DNA of 64,000 nt from Coleophora flavipennella (taxonomy: Eukaryota; Arthropoda; Insecta; Lepidoptera; Coleophoridae), in the NCBI GenBank assembly GCA_947284805.1, contig OX369253.1:2232001-2296000 (forward strand), read 5' to 3'. Positions 55,215 through 64,000 of this stretch are shown one piece after another. Positions within the stretch are counted from its first letter, which is position 1. Every line of letters begins with the position of its first letter. Under the pieces are notes generated by a model that did not search any database, was not told where the DNA came from, and worked only from the letters and a program-made list of their open reading frames with translations. Both the position numbers and the translations under genes were made by a program.

Positions 55215-55440
55215 AAGCGTTGGTGGCCCAACCGGTAACGACTCGGTCCTCCTAACCAGAGGTCCCGGGTTCAAATCCAGACGGCCAATGAGGTTTTCTA
55301 AACTTACGTAAATATACTTACCGATTGATTTAAAGGTGAAGGATAACATCGCGAGGAAACCTGCACATTTGATTCCAGATGTGCATGAAGGTCGCGTTGC
55401 ACACGTCCGTAGGTGTTAATCTAAATACTCCGCGGGTGAT
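55215..55440 (+). mobile_element. tRNA-headed SINE
   Basis: GCGTTGGTGGCCCAACCGGT, box B GGTTCAAATCC, then GATAACATCGCGAGGAAACC. The 3' part diverges from type 2. Confidence 0.65.
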
Positions 55441-55559
55441 GCTACGTGCAACACCCACCGTCTATCCCTTGGATAGCACAGTTAATTGTGCCACACGATA
55501 AGAAGACAATGACTCGGGTTGTGTCTGTGAGATTGCTCAACCGAGCCTTCGGCGCGCGT

Positions 55560-55830
55560 ATGCCAGGTAAGAGGTCGCAGCACCGACCGACCTTACGTGA
55601 GACGCATATAGACACGCCTTTTAAGATAGCTACACGTTTGTCTGGCATAGCGTCTTGGCGGCAAGACCTACCGTAACTGGTCCTTGTCTTCACCTTATGG
55701 TGTTGGCAGGAATAGCGGCCCTCACTATATGACCTAGCTGTCGGTGAGTGGGGACGCTATATCATAAACCTGGCAGTTTAGCGTATCTGATAGATATACG
55801 AGAGGGAATGTCCTGCATACGAGACGTATC
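55560..55830 (+). repeat. 'GGCAAGACCTACCGTAACTGG' repeat, copy 1
   Basis: GGCAAGACCTACCGTAACTG, CTTCACCTTATGGTGTTGGC and GGACGCTATATCATAAACCT occur in order. Two more copies are at 56945-57135 and 57205-57390. Confidence 0.7.
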
Positions 55831-55861
55831 CATCATAGTCCAATAAGATATTTTTTTTATT

Positions 55862-56175
55862 TACAATAATTGGTAAGCCCTTGGCATCATCTCACATGAT
55901 GGTTAGTGATGATGATGCCCAAAGATGGATGCGGGCTTACCAAGATTCCCCAACGCAATGGAGAACTGGCTATCTTATCTTCAAGCTGGAACACATCAAT
56001 GTTGTTAACACTGATGTTTGGCGGTAAGCCTTGGATAAGATGGTGGTAGCTAGCCAGGCGGGCTTTGAAAATGCCCTACCATTAACCAAACCGATTACAA
56101 GTTAACCCACCGGGAATCGAACCCGCGACCTCTTGGTGTGAAGCGAATGGACCAACCGTTACGCCACGGAGGCGG
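55862..56175 (-). mobile_element. Full-length SINE type 1, antisense
   Basis: TTGGTAAGCCCTTGGCATCA tail, GCTAGCTAGCCAGGCGGGCT-like body, and GGAATCGAACCCGCGACC with TTACGCCACGGAGG at the head. Colinear with 10361-10680. Confidence 0.85.
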
Positions 56176-56333
56176 TTAAAAGTCATTACAAGCTTATTTT
56201 ATTTAACTTGCAATGTTACATGTATGTTTGTTGGGGTGGAATCTTGCAAGTTAAATTTGACCCATTTCCCGGTTTCAGATTGAGCTAAAATTTTGCATGC
56301 ATGTATATCGCGTGATAATCCTATCCTACTATA

Positions 56334-56558
56334 ATATTATAAACGCGAAAGTTTGTTAGAATGTATGGATGTATGTTTGTTACTCTTTCACGCAAAAACT
56401 ACTGAACGGATCTGGCTGAAATATGGTAGGTACACAGATTAGGACCTGGATTAGTACATAGGCTACTTTTTTCCACGCTAGTGCGGCTCGCGCACTACGC
56501 ACCCTCGAAAAGTCATAGAAACATTGTCCACGCGGGTGAAGCCGCGGGAAACACCTAG
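56334..56558 (+). mobile_element. Non-autonomous Helitron
   Basis: Starts TCCTACTATAATATTATAAA after an A (56333), contains CACGCGGGTGAAGCCGCGGG near the 3' end, and ends CTAG before a T (56559). Confidence 0.75.
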
Positions 56559-56734
56559 TGTAATTATAAAAGAGATTTTAAGTTTTTTGAAAATTATTTT
56601 AGGCGGTAATTTCGTATTCTTGTCAGATCTCAGAAAACTCTTTTCATTTATAAAAAATAACCATCTTTGGGAGTCCGACATATTGGATTTAGAATGACGT
56701 CACTTAGCTAATCATGCATTGTGTTTATCCAAAC

Positions 56735-57425
56735 TTAACATCATCATCATCATCATCATCATATCAGCCGCAAAACGTCCATTGCTGGACAAAGGCCTCC
56801 CCCCTAGGATTTCCACGACGACCGGTCCCGTGCTAACCGCATCCTTCGGCTTCCCGCGATCTTCACCAGGTCGTCGGTCCACTGCGTGGGAGGCCTGCCT
56901 ACGCTACGTTTTCAGTGCGCGGTCGCCACTCGAGAACTTTACAGAGTACCGGGACAAGCGTCTTGACGGCAAGACCTACCGTAACTGGTCATGTCTTCAC
57001 CTTATGGTGTTGGCAGGAATAGCGGCCCTCACTTTATGACCTAGTTGTCGGTGAGTGAGGACGCTATATCATAAACCTGGTAGTTTACCGTATCTGGTAG
57101 ATATACGAGAGGGAATTGTCCCAACGGCCATCGCCAGCGCGCCTACAGCTCCGGGACCTACCTGGAGAGTAGGTAGTGGTTCTCTTCCACGAGGCACTCG
57201 CCTTGCAGAGTACCGGGACAAGCGTTTTGGCGGCAAGACCTACCGTAACTGGTCCTTGTCTTCACCTTATGGTGTTGGCAGGAATAGCGGCCCCCCACTG
57301 TTATGCCCTAGGGTAGGTAAGTGGGGACGCTATATCATAAACCTGGTAGACTAGCCTATCTGGTACAATTCAATTTGTCCCAACGGCCATCTGATCGGGC
57401 AGGCACATAGCTCGTAGAACAGATG
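56735..57425 (-). mobile_element. Antisense RTE LINE copy interrupted by 'GGCAAGACC' repeats
   Basis: CATCATCATATCAGCCGCAA to GCCACTCGAGAACTTTAC (56944) is antisense RTE. The expected continuation CCCAACGGCCATCTG reappears at 57379, followed by sense RTE (GCACATAGCTCGTAGAACAG), which suggests a 5' inversion. Confidence 0.7.
56945..57390 (+). repeat. Two tandem 'GGCAAGACCTACCGTAACTGG' repeats inside the RTE
   Basis: Copies start AGAGTACCGGGACAAGCG at 56943 and 57207, about 264 bp apart. TCCCAACGGCCATC follows each copy, so the RTE border was duplicated with it. Confidence 0.75.
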
Positions 57426-57644
57426 GCCAAACTAAACGTGTATGCAAAATTTCATCTCAGTCGGAAACCTGGAAGTGGAGTTTAACTTGCAGATTATGAA
57501 CCGGTTCTTACGATTCTTTTCTCATTCGATAGGATATGCTTCCAGATTAGTCTGTATATTTAAAAGGAAAATCGTATATAAATTTATCATAACTGGTTCA
57601 GTACTCTTTAAGGAAATAAATAAAATCCAAAAAAAACAGTAAAT

Positions 57645-57946
57645 TGCGAGTCAGTACCGCGCACAAAGGGTTGCGTACCATTATACTAGATGGCGCTAGT
57701 TTCTTCACGTTTAAAAAATACACGTTTTTTTCTATGGATACTTTAGGTTTTTCAAATTTTTAGTATTTGTTGTTGCCGCTACAACAGAAATACATCATCT
57801 GTGAAAATTTCAACTGTGTAGCTGTCACGGTTGATGAAATACAGCCTGGTGACAGACGGACAGACAGACAGACAGACGGACGGACAGCGGAGTCTTGGTA
57901 ATAGGGTCCCGTTTTTACCCTTTGGGTACGGAACCCTAGAAATACT
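57645..57946 (-). repeat. 'GGTTCCGTACCC' repeat, antisense
   Basis: GTACCATTATACTAGATGGC to TACCCTTTGGGTACGGAACC. Confidence 0.78.
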
Positions 57947-57989
57947 ACAACCTACTAGGTTGTTGCGATTGCAGTAGGTTTTTTAACGT

Positions 57990-59505
57990 GATATGCGTTT
58001 CAAATTATTCTTTTAGCGTTTGAATGTGAACATTTCACTGTGAAACCCTTCGACCAAACATAGTGAACCGGCCCTATCCATACATCTAATCAAAAAAATC
58101 GTCCGCGTGGAGGTTTTGAATTTTCCCAAGGGAACTCTTTAATTTCCGGGATTAAAAGTATCCTATATGTAAACCCGGGCTATAAAGAACCACCATACAA
58201 AATTTCATTGGCCTGGTGGTTTTTGCGTGATGCGCGAACATACAGACAGAGAGACAGAGAGACAGACAGACAAAAAAAAAATAAAGCATTTTCTATTCTA
58301 TTCTATTCTAAAAATTCCAAATGTTGTTGTTTTGTCCTCTATATCGTTAGTAATTTCCACCACAGTTACTTTTTTCCAAGAATAATCGTGAGGCTCTTTG
58401 ACTGTTAATAAATCAAAACTGACCGAACCTAACATAGCACGCTTCGCTCGCTCGTTTATTTAATGTTATGCACTTCGCTTAGTGTTATTGTAATGTCACT
58501 AGTGAGATTACAGTGACACCAGTGAAATTGTAAGCAGTATGTTACGGTTCACAATCTCGCTAGATAAATCCCGTTAGATTATAATCTAACGGTTTTTACA
58601 ATTTTACGGTGACATATAGGTAAGTCAAATAGAACTACACGCAAACACACGCTTACACCACTATAGTCTACCGGGTCTCGTTCAAATATAGACAATGGCA
58701 GATACAGAGAGACGTACTGGGAATGTTGCACGAATGAGATAGTAAATTTTACAAATTTTACGACCTTCAACCTTCAATCCATTTAGGGAATACTGAAGCG
58801 CGAATGATATAATAAATTACACTAATTTTACGACCTTCAACCTTCAACCCATTTAAGGAATACTGATCGGAGAGACGTACTCGGAATGTAGCACGTATGA
58901 TATAATAAATTACACTAATTTTACTACCTTCAACCTTCAACCCATTTGGGGAATACTGATCTGGAACCACTTTTTGAAGACGTACTCAAAATGTAGCACG
59001 TATGAGATAATAAATTTTACAAATTTTACGACCTTCAACTCATTTAGGGAATACTGATCGGAGAGACGTACTCGGAATGTAGCACGTATGAGATAATAAA
59101 TTACCCTAATTGTACGCCCTTTCAACCTTCAACCCATTTAGGGAATACTGATTGGAGAGACGTACTCGGAATGTAGCACGAATGAGATAATAAATTACCC
59201 TAATTGTACGCCCTTTCAACCTTCAACCCATTTAGGGAATACTGATCGGAGAGACGTACTCGGAATGTAGCACGAATGAGATAATAAATTACCCTAATTG
59301 TACGACCTTTCAACCTTCAACCCATTTGGGGAATACTGATCGGAGAAACGTACTCGGAATGTAGCAGGAATAAGATAATAAATTACACGAATTTTACGAC
59401 CTTCAACCTATTTGGGAATACTGATCGACTAAGGCGAAATAAGCGAATGCGTTCATTCTGTAGGCATCGAAACTGCTGCGCGCGTAGGCCGGTCCATAGC
59501 TGTTA
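57990..59505 (-). repeat. Interspersed repeat related to 7143-7930, with internal minisatellite
   Basis: The reverse complement matches 7143-7262 and 7711-7930. 58080-58460 holds unrelated insertions, including (GACAGA)n at 58245-58270. Confidence 0.6.
58718..59425. repeat. 94-bp minisatellite, ~7 units
   Basis: GAGAGACGTACTCGGAATGT recurs at 59061, 59155, 59249 and 59343 (variant), exactly 94 bp apart. More diverged units lie at 58718-59060. Confidence 0.9.
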
Positions 59506-60723
59506 TATTGGTCAAAGGTGAAATCATTATGTCTTGTCTAGTCTACCTACGAGGTATTTCCGTACTGGTTGTCTTAATTGCCAATGCTGAAGCTCGCGTT
59601 ATGATGGTTGGTGTCACACCGTGTTGTCGCCGAGCTGGGAGAAATTAGAAAACTTAGTCTAAGTGTCATAATATAGTACTTACATATTGTCTGTAGTTCC
59701 GGTACGATTTTAAACGTGTTTTTGTGATTGGACGCACGTGTCAGGCGCAAAAGGCTTTAATTTTCAACTTTATAAATTACAGACGCAAAAGATGAGGCGT
59801 GTCAGAATATTTTCGAACGCAGCAGTACCGACGTAAAAACAATCTATAAGAACAGACTAAAATATATTTTTTGTTTGTTTACCGCATTTCTTAACAAAAT
59901 ATGAAAATTTCATAAAAACAGTGTAAAAAGTAAAATGAAAATTTAAATCGGCCAAGAAATACGGAAGATATAAGCATTTTCAACTACTAATTAGACAGAG
60001 AGATCCGACATGTAAATGTGACGACTAAAACACACGGTCCATAATATAAACACTATGCTACATTCTGTTTTGCTAGAAAAAGATAGAGATAAGTCTTTAA
60101 TGGCTTATATCTTGGTTATTTTTATAGTTATCAAAAATATTTTTTCTGTACCGTTTCTTATATGAATGAGCTTTTATTAAAGCAAAAAAAAAACATGCAT
60201 ACCCATTGTGTATAAAAATACTGAGTACGGAGTCTGGTATATACTCTTAAACCGGTTTAGACCGAATTTATTCTGAGAGATGGTAACCCTAGACCCGACA
60301 CACAATAAGGAAATACCCACAGTTCAGGTTCGGTTAAAATATATTTACGTCTCTGGGTACAAGCTTTTTGAGACTATCTTCATTTTTCGTCTTCATTTAT
60401 TTTTGGATTTGAAATGCTAGTGCCAGTGTATTACAAATCCTCTCCGGAGATCTTGACAGTATTTGCAGCAGCCTCATTCTGAGTTGGAACACTCGGTCAC
60501 AGTAGGGTGTCTATAAAACTGCACCCAGTGCAAATCGGGTCTTCACGTCCTTATTCATTTTATTTTCTTGCTCTCCACATTGCTCACGTGCACCAGACAA
60601 TTTTCTTCAAAATCCATCACTTTTTGAAACAACACTCTAGCAGAAAACAATGCAAAAACAATAAAATAAAACTACGAACGCGTTTACCACAAATCCCGCC
60701 AAAAGAAACCTGAAAAAAAAATC
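59506..60723. other. Unassigned sequence
   Basis: No gene or clear repeat seen. Confidence 0.35.
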
Positions 60724-60832
60724 CCTTACCTTAGGGTTGCCAAGCATTCTGTTTTCCCAGTACATGTCCTGCTTTTGGGGTGTACTAGATAGTTTTCAAG
60801 TAGTGTCCTGGGTTTTGGGTGAATTGTCTTAA

Positions 60833-62542
60833 TTGAGAATCGAGTATATCTATGCGATAAATATTGAAGAGCATAAAAAAAGGCCAAACACAAGACTAAG
60901 ACTAATAAGGCCTAAGACTGAGTTGCTGGAAGAAGTTGAGAAGTTCTACGGACAATTGTACACGACCACACGTCTGCCTGTCAGCGATCTGGCTAAAGAC
61001 CCAAGAGCTAGACTTACCCGACACTATACCGAAGATATCCCGGACGTCAGCCTGTACGAGATTAGAATGGCTCTTAAACAGCTTAAAAACAATAAGGCAC
61101 CGGGTGATGATGGAATTACGGCTGAACTTCTGAAAGCAGGTGAAACACCGGTACTTAAAGCTCTTCAGAAATTATTTAATTCCGTTATACTTGAGGGACA
61201 AACGCCTAAGGCATGGCACAGAAGTGTGGTCGTGCTTTTCTTCAAAAAGGGCGACAATACCCTGCTGAAGAACTACAGACCCATCTCACTTCTGAGCCAT
61301 GTCTACAAACTGTTTTCGAGGGTCATTACGAATCGTCTCGCACGCAGGTTTGACGACTTCCAGCCTCCCGAACAAGCCGGTTTCCGAAAAGGATTTAGTA
61401 CCATAGACCACATACATACGTTGCGGCAGATTATACAGAAGACCGAAGAGTACAATCAGCCACTATGCTTGGCGTTCGTGGACTATGAGAAAGCCTTCGA
61501 TTCGGTCGAAACTTGGGCTGTGTTACAGTCTCTCCAGAGGTGCCAAATCGACTATCGATATATCGAAGTGCTGAAGTGTTTGTATGAAAACGCCACCATG
61601 TCGGTTCGCCTCCAGGATCAAAACTCGAAACCTATCCAGCTGCAGCGAGGGGTGAGACAGGGAGACGTTATATCTCCGAAACTGTTCACCGCCGCCCTGG
61701 AAGATGTTTTTAAGCTTTTGGACTGGGGTGGACTAGGCATCAATATCAACGGCGAGTACATCACCCACCTTCGATTCGCTGACGATATCGTGGTCATGGC
61801 TGAGACTATGGACGACTTAGGCACAATGCTCGATGGCCTCAGTAGAGCCTCCCAACAAGTGGGTCTTAGAATGAACTTGGACAAGACGAAAATTATGTCA
61901 AACGTCCGTGTCATACCTACTCCTCTGAAGGTTGGAGGCTCTACACTCGAAGTTGTTACCGAATATGTATACCTGGGACAAACAGTCCAGTTAGGTAGGT
62001 CCAACTTCGAGAAAGAGATCAATCGTCGAATCCAACTCGGCTGGGCAGGGTTCGGGAAGCTTCGCAATATCTTTACGTCCCAGATACCGCAGTGTCTTAA
62101 GACCAAGGTCTTCGACCAATGTGTGTTGCCAGTGATGACGTACGGAACTGAGACATGGTCGCTTACTATGGGCCTCATAAGAAGGCTCAAGGTCACCCAA
62201 AGGGCAATGGAGCGTGCTATGCTCGGAGTTTCTCTGCGTGATCGAATCAGAAACGAGGAGATCCGTAAGAGAACCAAAGTAACCGACATAGCTCTCAGAA
62301 TTGCTAAACTTAAGTGGCAGTGGGCGGGGCACATTGCTCGTAGAACAGATGGCCGTTGGGGCAGTAAAGTTCTCGAGTGGCGACCACGCACCGGAAAGCG
62401 TAGTGTAGGCAGGCCTCCCACTCGGTGGACCGATGACCTGGTGAAGGTCGCGGGAAGCCGCTGGATGCGGGCAGCGCAGAACCGGTCGTCGTGGAGATCC
62501 TTGGGGGAGGCCTATGTCCAGCAGTGGACTTCCTTCGGCTGA
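60833..62542 (+). CDS. RTE LINE reverse transcriptase ORF (569 codons, N-terminally truncated)
   Basis: Residues 1-20 are encoded by the flanking target duplication; element sequence starts at about residue 21. Reverse-transcriptase blocks: NNKAPGDDGITAELL (86-100), NYRPISLLSHVYKLF (147-161), PEQAGFRKGFSTIDHIHTL (179-197), motif A FVDYEKAFD (215-223), GVRQGDVISPKLF (273-285) and active-site FADD (315-318). The C-terminal domain ends VQQWTSFG, then TGA. All catalytic Asp are present. A full RTE protein would have an AP-type endonuclease in front, so this copy cannot be autonomous. It serves as the reference for the fragments elsewhere in the window. Confidence 0.9.
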   Translation: MRIEYIYAINIEEHKKRPNTRLRLIRPKTELLEEVEKFYGQLYTTTRLPVSDLAKDPRARLTRHYTEDIPDVSLYEIRMALKQLKNNKAPGDDGITAELLKAGETPVLKALQKLFNSVILEGQTPKAWHRSVVVLFFKKGDNTLLKNYRPISLLSHVYKLFSRVITNRLARRFDDFQPPEQAGFRKGFSTIDHIHTLRQIIQKTEEYNQPLCLAFVDYEKAFDSVETWAVLQSLQRCQIDYRYIEVLKCLYENATMSVRLQDQNSKPIQLQRGVRQGDVISPKLFTAALEDVFKLLDWGGLGININGEYITHLRFADDIVVMAETMDDLGTMLDGLSRASQQVGLRMNLDKTKIMSNVRVIPTPLKVGGSTLEVVTEYVYLGQTVQLGRSNFEKEINRRIQLGWAGFGKLRNIFTSQIPQCLKTKVFDQCVLPVMTYGTETWSLTMGLIRRLKVTQRAMERAMLGVSLRDRIRNEEIRKRTKVTDIALRIAKLKWQWAGHIARRTDGRWGSKVLEWRPRTGKRSVGRPPTRWTDDLVKVAGSRWMRAAQNRSSWRSLGEAYVQQWTSFG

Positions 62543-62547
62543 TATGA
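60894..62547 (+). mobile_element. Young 5'-truncated RTE LINE with perfect 90-bp target duplication
   Basis: 60804-60893 is identical to 62548-62637 over 90 bp. Between them lies RTE sequence from the connector before the reverse transcriptase to the 3' end TTCGGCTGATATGA. The endonuclease domain is missing. Confidence 0.92.
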
Positions 62548-62872
62548 TGTCCTGGGTTTTGGGTGAATTGTCTTAATTGAGAATCGAGTATATCTATGCG
62601 ATAAATATTGAAGAGCATAAAAAAAGGCCAAACACAAAATTGCAGTCTTATGCAGGGACTTCTAAAGCCCTAAACACTTTCTCTAAGAAATTGTCCATAA
62701 ATGAGAAACAGTACTTAGCTTATGAAGGGGCTGCAGCTTAATTTGTGCTATTAGTTAAGTTTTATTGATCCTATATTCATTGCAAAATTGCTATTAACTA
62801 TTTTTCTTATATTGCGTCCTGTTTTTAAACAGAATTGTCCTGGTATTCCGAATTAATTGGGGATGGCAACCC

Positions 62873-63218
62873 TAGTTAGTTACCAGACGCGCAAAAACAG
62901 CTCTCACTCATAAGTATAATACATAACATACTTTTCATAACTAATAATTTGAATACAATAACTTTGGTAATACCTATCTATGGATTAGTCATTGAACGCA
63001 ACATCGTGTCGTAAAAATGTAACCACAATATTATTATATGCAAATAATCAAAGACTAACAAACTGCTGTTGAAACTGATGTGGGAGCCGTTTTTTTTCGA
63101 AAGGACAAGCTTGTTGTTGGCCTTGCGGGCCTTTACAACTTCACCGGGCAGGGGAGGCGTGTACGGAGGGCACTCAACCTAAAAAAAGCAAAAAAATGCA
63201 ACTGTCTAAGGATGGGAT
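62873..63218. other. Unassigned sequence
   Basis: No gene seen. Confidence 0.35.
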
Positions 63219-63545
63219 TCATGAAGGGACTCGCATTTTGTTCGCCGCCCGCGGTGGACGTGTGCGCCGAGTCCATACTAGTTTCGGAGCCGCCTTTTTC
63301 GAGGCAGTCTTTACGATCAACACATCGTCATCGCGGGTCGTCGTGTGCTTCGGAGGTGTATCGCGGCGATGGAGAAGCACGTAGGATCGCAGCCGTGGAA
63401 CTCGGACAGCTGACAAGAAGCGGTGTAACTCGGTCAACGTGCACGTCTCCATCGTCGGGAAGCCAACGTAGTCATACACGTCGCGGCCCGTCTGCATCGG
63501 ACGATCAATACCGTCGTGTCGCGTGCTTCGGATGGTGATCCCGGC
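63219..63545 (-). repeat. GC-rich repeat related to 41271-41640
   Basis: The reverse strand carries CGCGACGTGTATGACTACGT, TTGGCTTCCCGACGATGG and CATCGCCGCGATACACC, as at 41.4 kb. The reverse-strand ORF has a repeated HRRDTPPKHTTT-like motif. I do not recognise the element; it may be a retrotransposon. Confidence 0.6.
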
Positions 63546-64000
63546 GATGAATCTGCGTGTGGAGGCGTCGACGTCACCAGAAGCATAGCCCCTACGTCCT
63601 CCGGGCCACATGTGGAGGATGCACACCGACATTTTGCGCGCCATTCATTGTCGGGGAGCACTTACTAGTTTCCGCTTTTTTCAAGGCAGCCTATTGCGGT
63701 CATTATCGTCTCTCTCTTACCTCTCAGTTCATATGCCATCTCCGCATGGCAGATTCCCATGGGAGGGGCCCCTGCATTAGGCGCGCCAGCTATATACACG
63801 GTGCGTTTGGTGCAACCCCTCTCTACTTACGCACCCACACCTTTCCCTAAGGGCATTCACCTTCTCCCCTTCACAAGGGAAAAAAAACTATCTAAGTACG
63901 TCCAGGAAGTGGGAGGATCGGGGAGAAGCGGCCTGGTGTATGCCGATAGCGCTGGTAAGCTCCAGAAGCGGGGGACGCCGCCCTCGTCGACGAGGTCAGA
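63546..64000. other. GC-rich unassigned sequence at window edge
   Basis: Probably continues the same retroelement or a neighbour beyond the window. No recognisable protein. Confidence 0.35.

Larger units (their letters stand above)
60726..62872. mobile_element. Possible hAT-like relic hosting the young RTE
   Basis: AGGGTTGCCA at 60733 and its inverse TGGCAACCCT at 62865 mark possible ends. 62690-62740 reads (L)NTFSKKLSINEKQYLAYEGA, which resembles BED/hAT-type transposase N-terminal sequence. Weak; most of the element is lost. Confidence 0.4.

Noticed and set aside
63080..63850. Overlapping ORFs of 75-152 codons near the right edge
   Set aside because: They lie on both strands of a GC-rich repeat, with no recognisable domain and no splice context.

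Overview
This is a stretch of insect nuclear DNA, most likely from a moth or butterfly (Lepidoptera). The evidence is spliced C2H2 zinc-finger exons on an AT-rich background, together with repeat families I recognise as typical of lepidopteran genomes. These include RTE-type LINE 3' ends finishing in CTGATATGATGATG, two tRNA-headed SINE families, the repeat beginning GGTTCCGTACCCAAAGGG, short Helitrons ending in CTAG, and many TIR/MITE elements. There are no prokaryotic operons, CRISPR arrays or recognisable stand-alone tRNA/rRNA genes. All family assignments were made by eye.

Region 1 (about 0.8-14.7 kb, + strand) holds the only convincing host gene: the 3' part of a large, multi-exon C2H2 zinc-finger gene. 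Nine exons join in one open frame (821-850, 3031-3332, 3917-4316, 5061-5114, 5742-5873, 8056-8103, 8939-9007, 9379-10314, 11856-13147). They encode about 1086 residues with 7+10+12 fingers, separated by short acidic exons. The start codon lies upstream of the window. Nearly all introns are phase 1, and the last two finger exons are diverged duplicates of one another, so the gene looks built from repeated exon modules. Its introns are packed with transposons, and three decayed tandem copies of its 3' end follow the stop codon.

Region 2 (about 15-30 kb) is mobile-element territory. It has a Harbinger-like MITE, a complete but stop-containing 2.6-kb DDD transposon with TIRs and a 4-bp target duplication (15789-18404), several TIR elements, RTE fragments with 11-bp target duplications, and one possible host first exon near 27.4-27.7 kb.

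Region 3 (30-35.4 kb) is a satellite array with a monomer of about 158-166 bp in about 30 copies, interrupted near its start by a 5'-inverted RTE insertion. Region 4 (35.5-50 kb) is nested TE debris. It includes a mariner transposase split by a Jockey/CR1-group LINE, a 130-bp-arm palindrome, a Pif1/Helitron-type helicase fragment, a 78-bp in-frame minisatellite, and a Helitron whose empty site can be read from neighbouring sequence.

Region 5 (50.8-54 kb) is a multi-layer nest. A truncated RTE with a 13-bp target duplication contains a 2.65-kb CACTG-ended TIR element, which carries a duplicated exon-like ORF and an internal long inverted repeat. Region 6 (54-64 kb) has more SINE/RTE/Helitron debris, an interspersed repeat with a 94-bp internal array, and a young RTE copy with a long intact reverse-transcriptase ORF flanked by a perfect 90-bp duplication. 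Apart from the zinc-finger gene, nothing here looks like a cooperating gene set.
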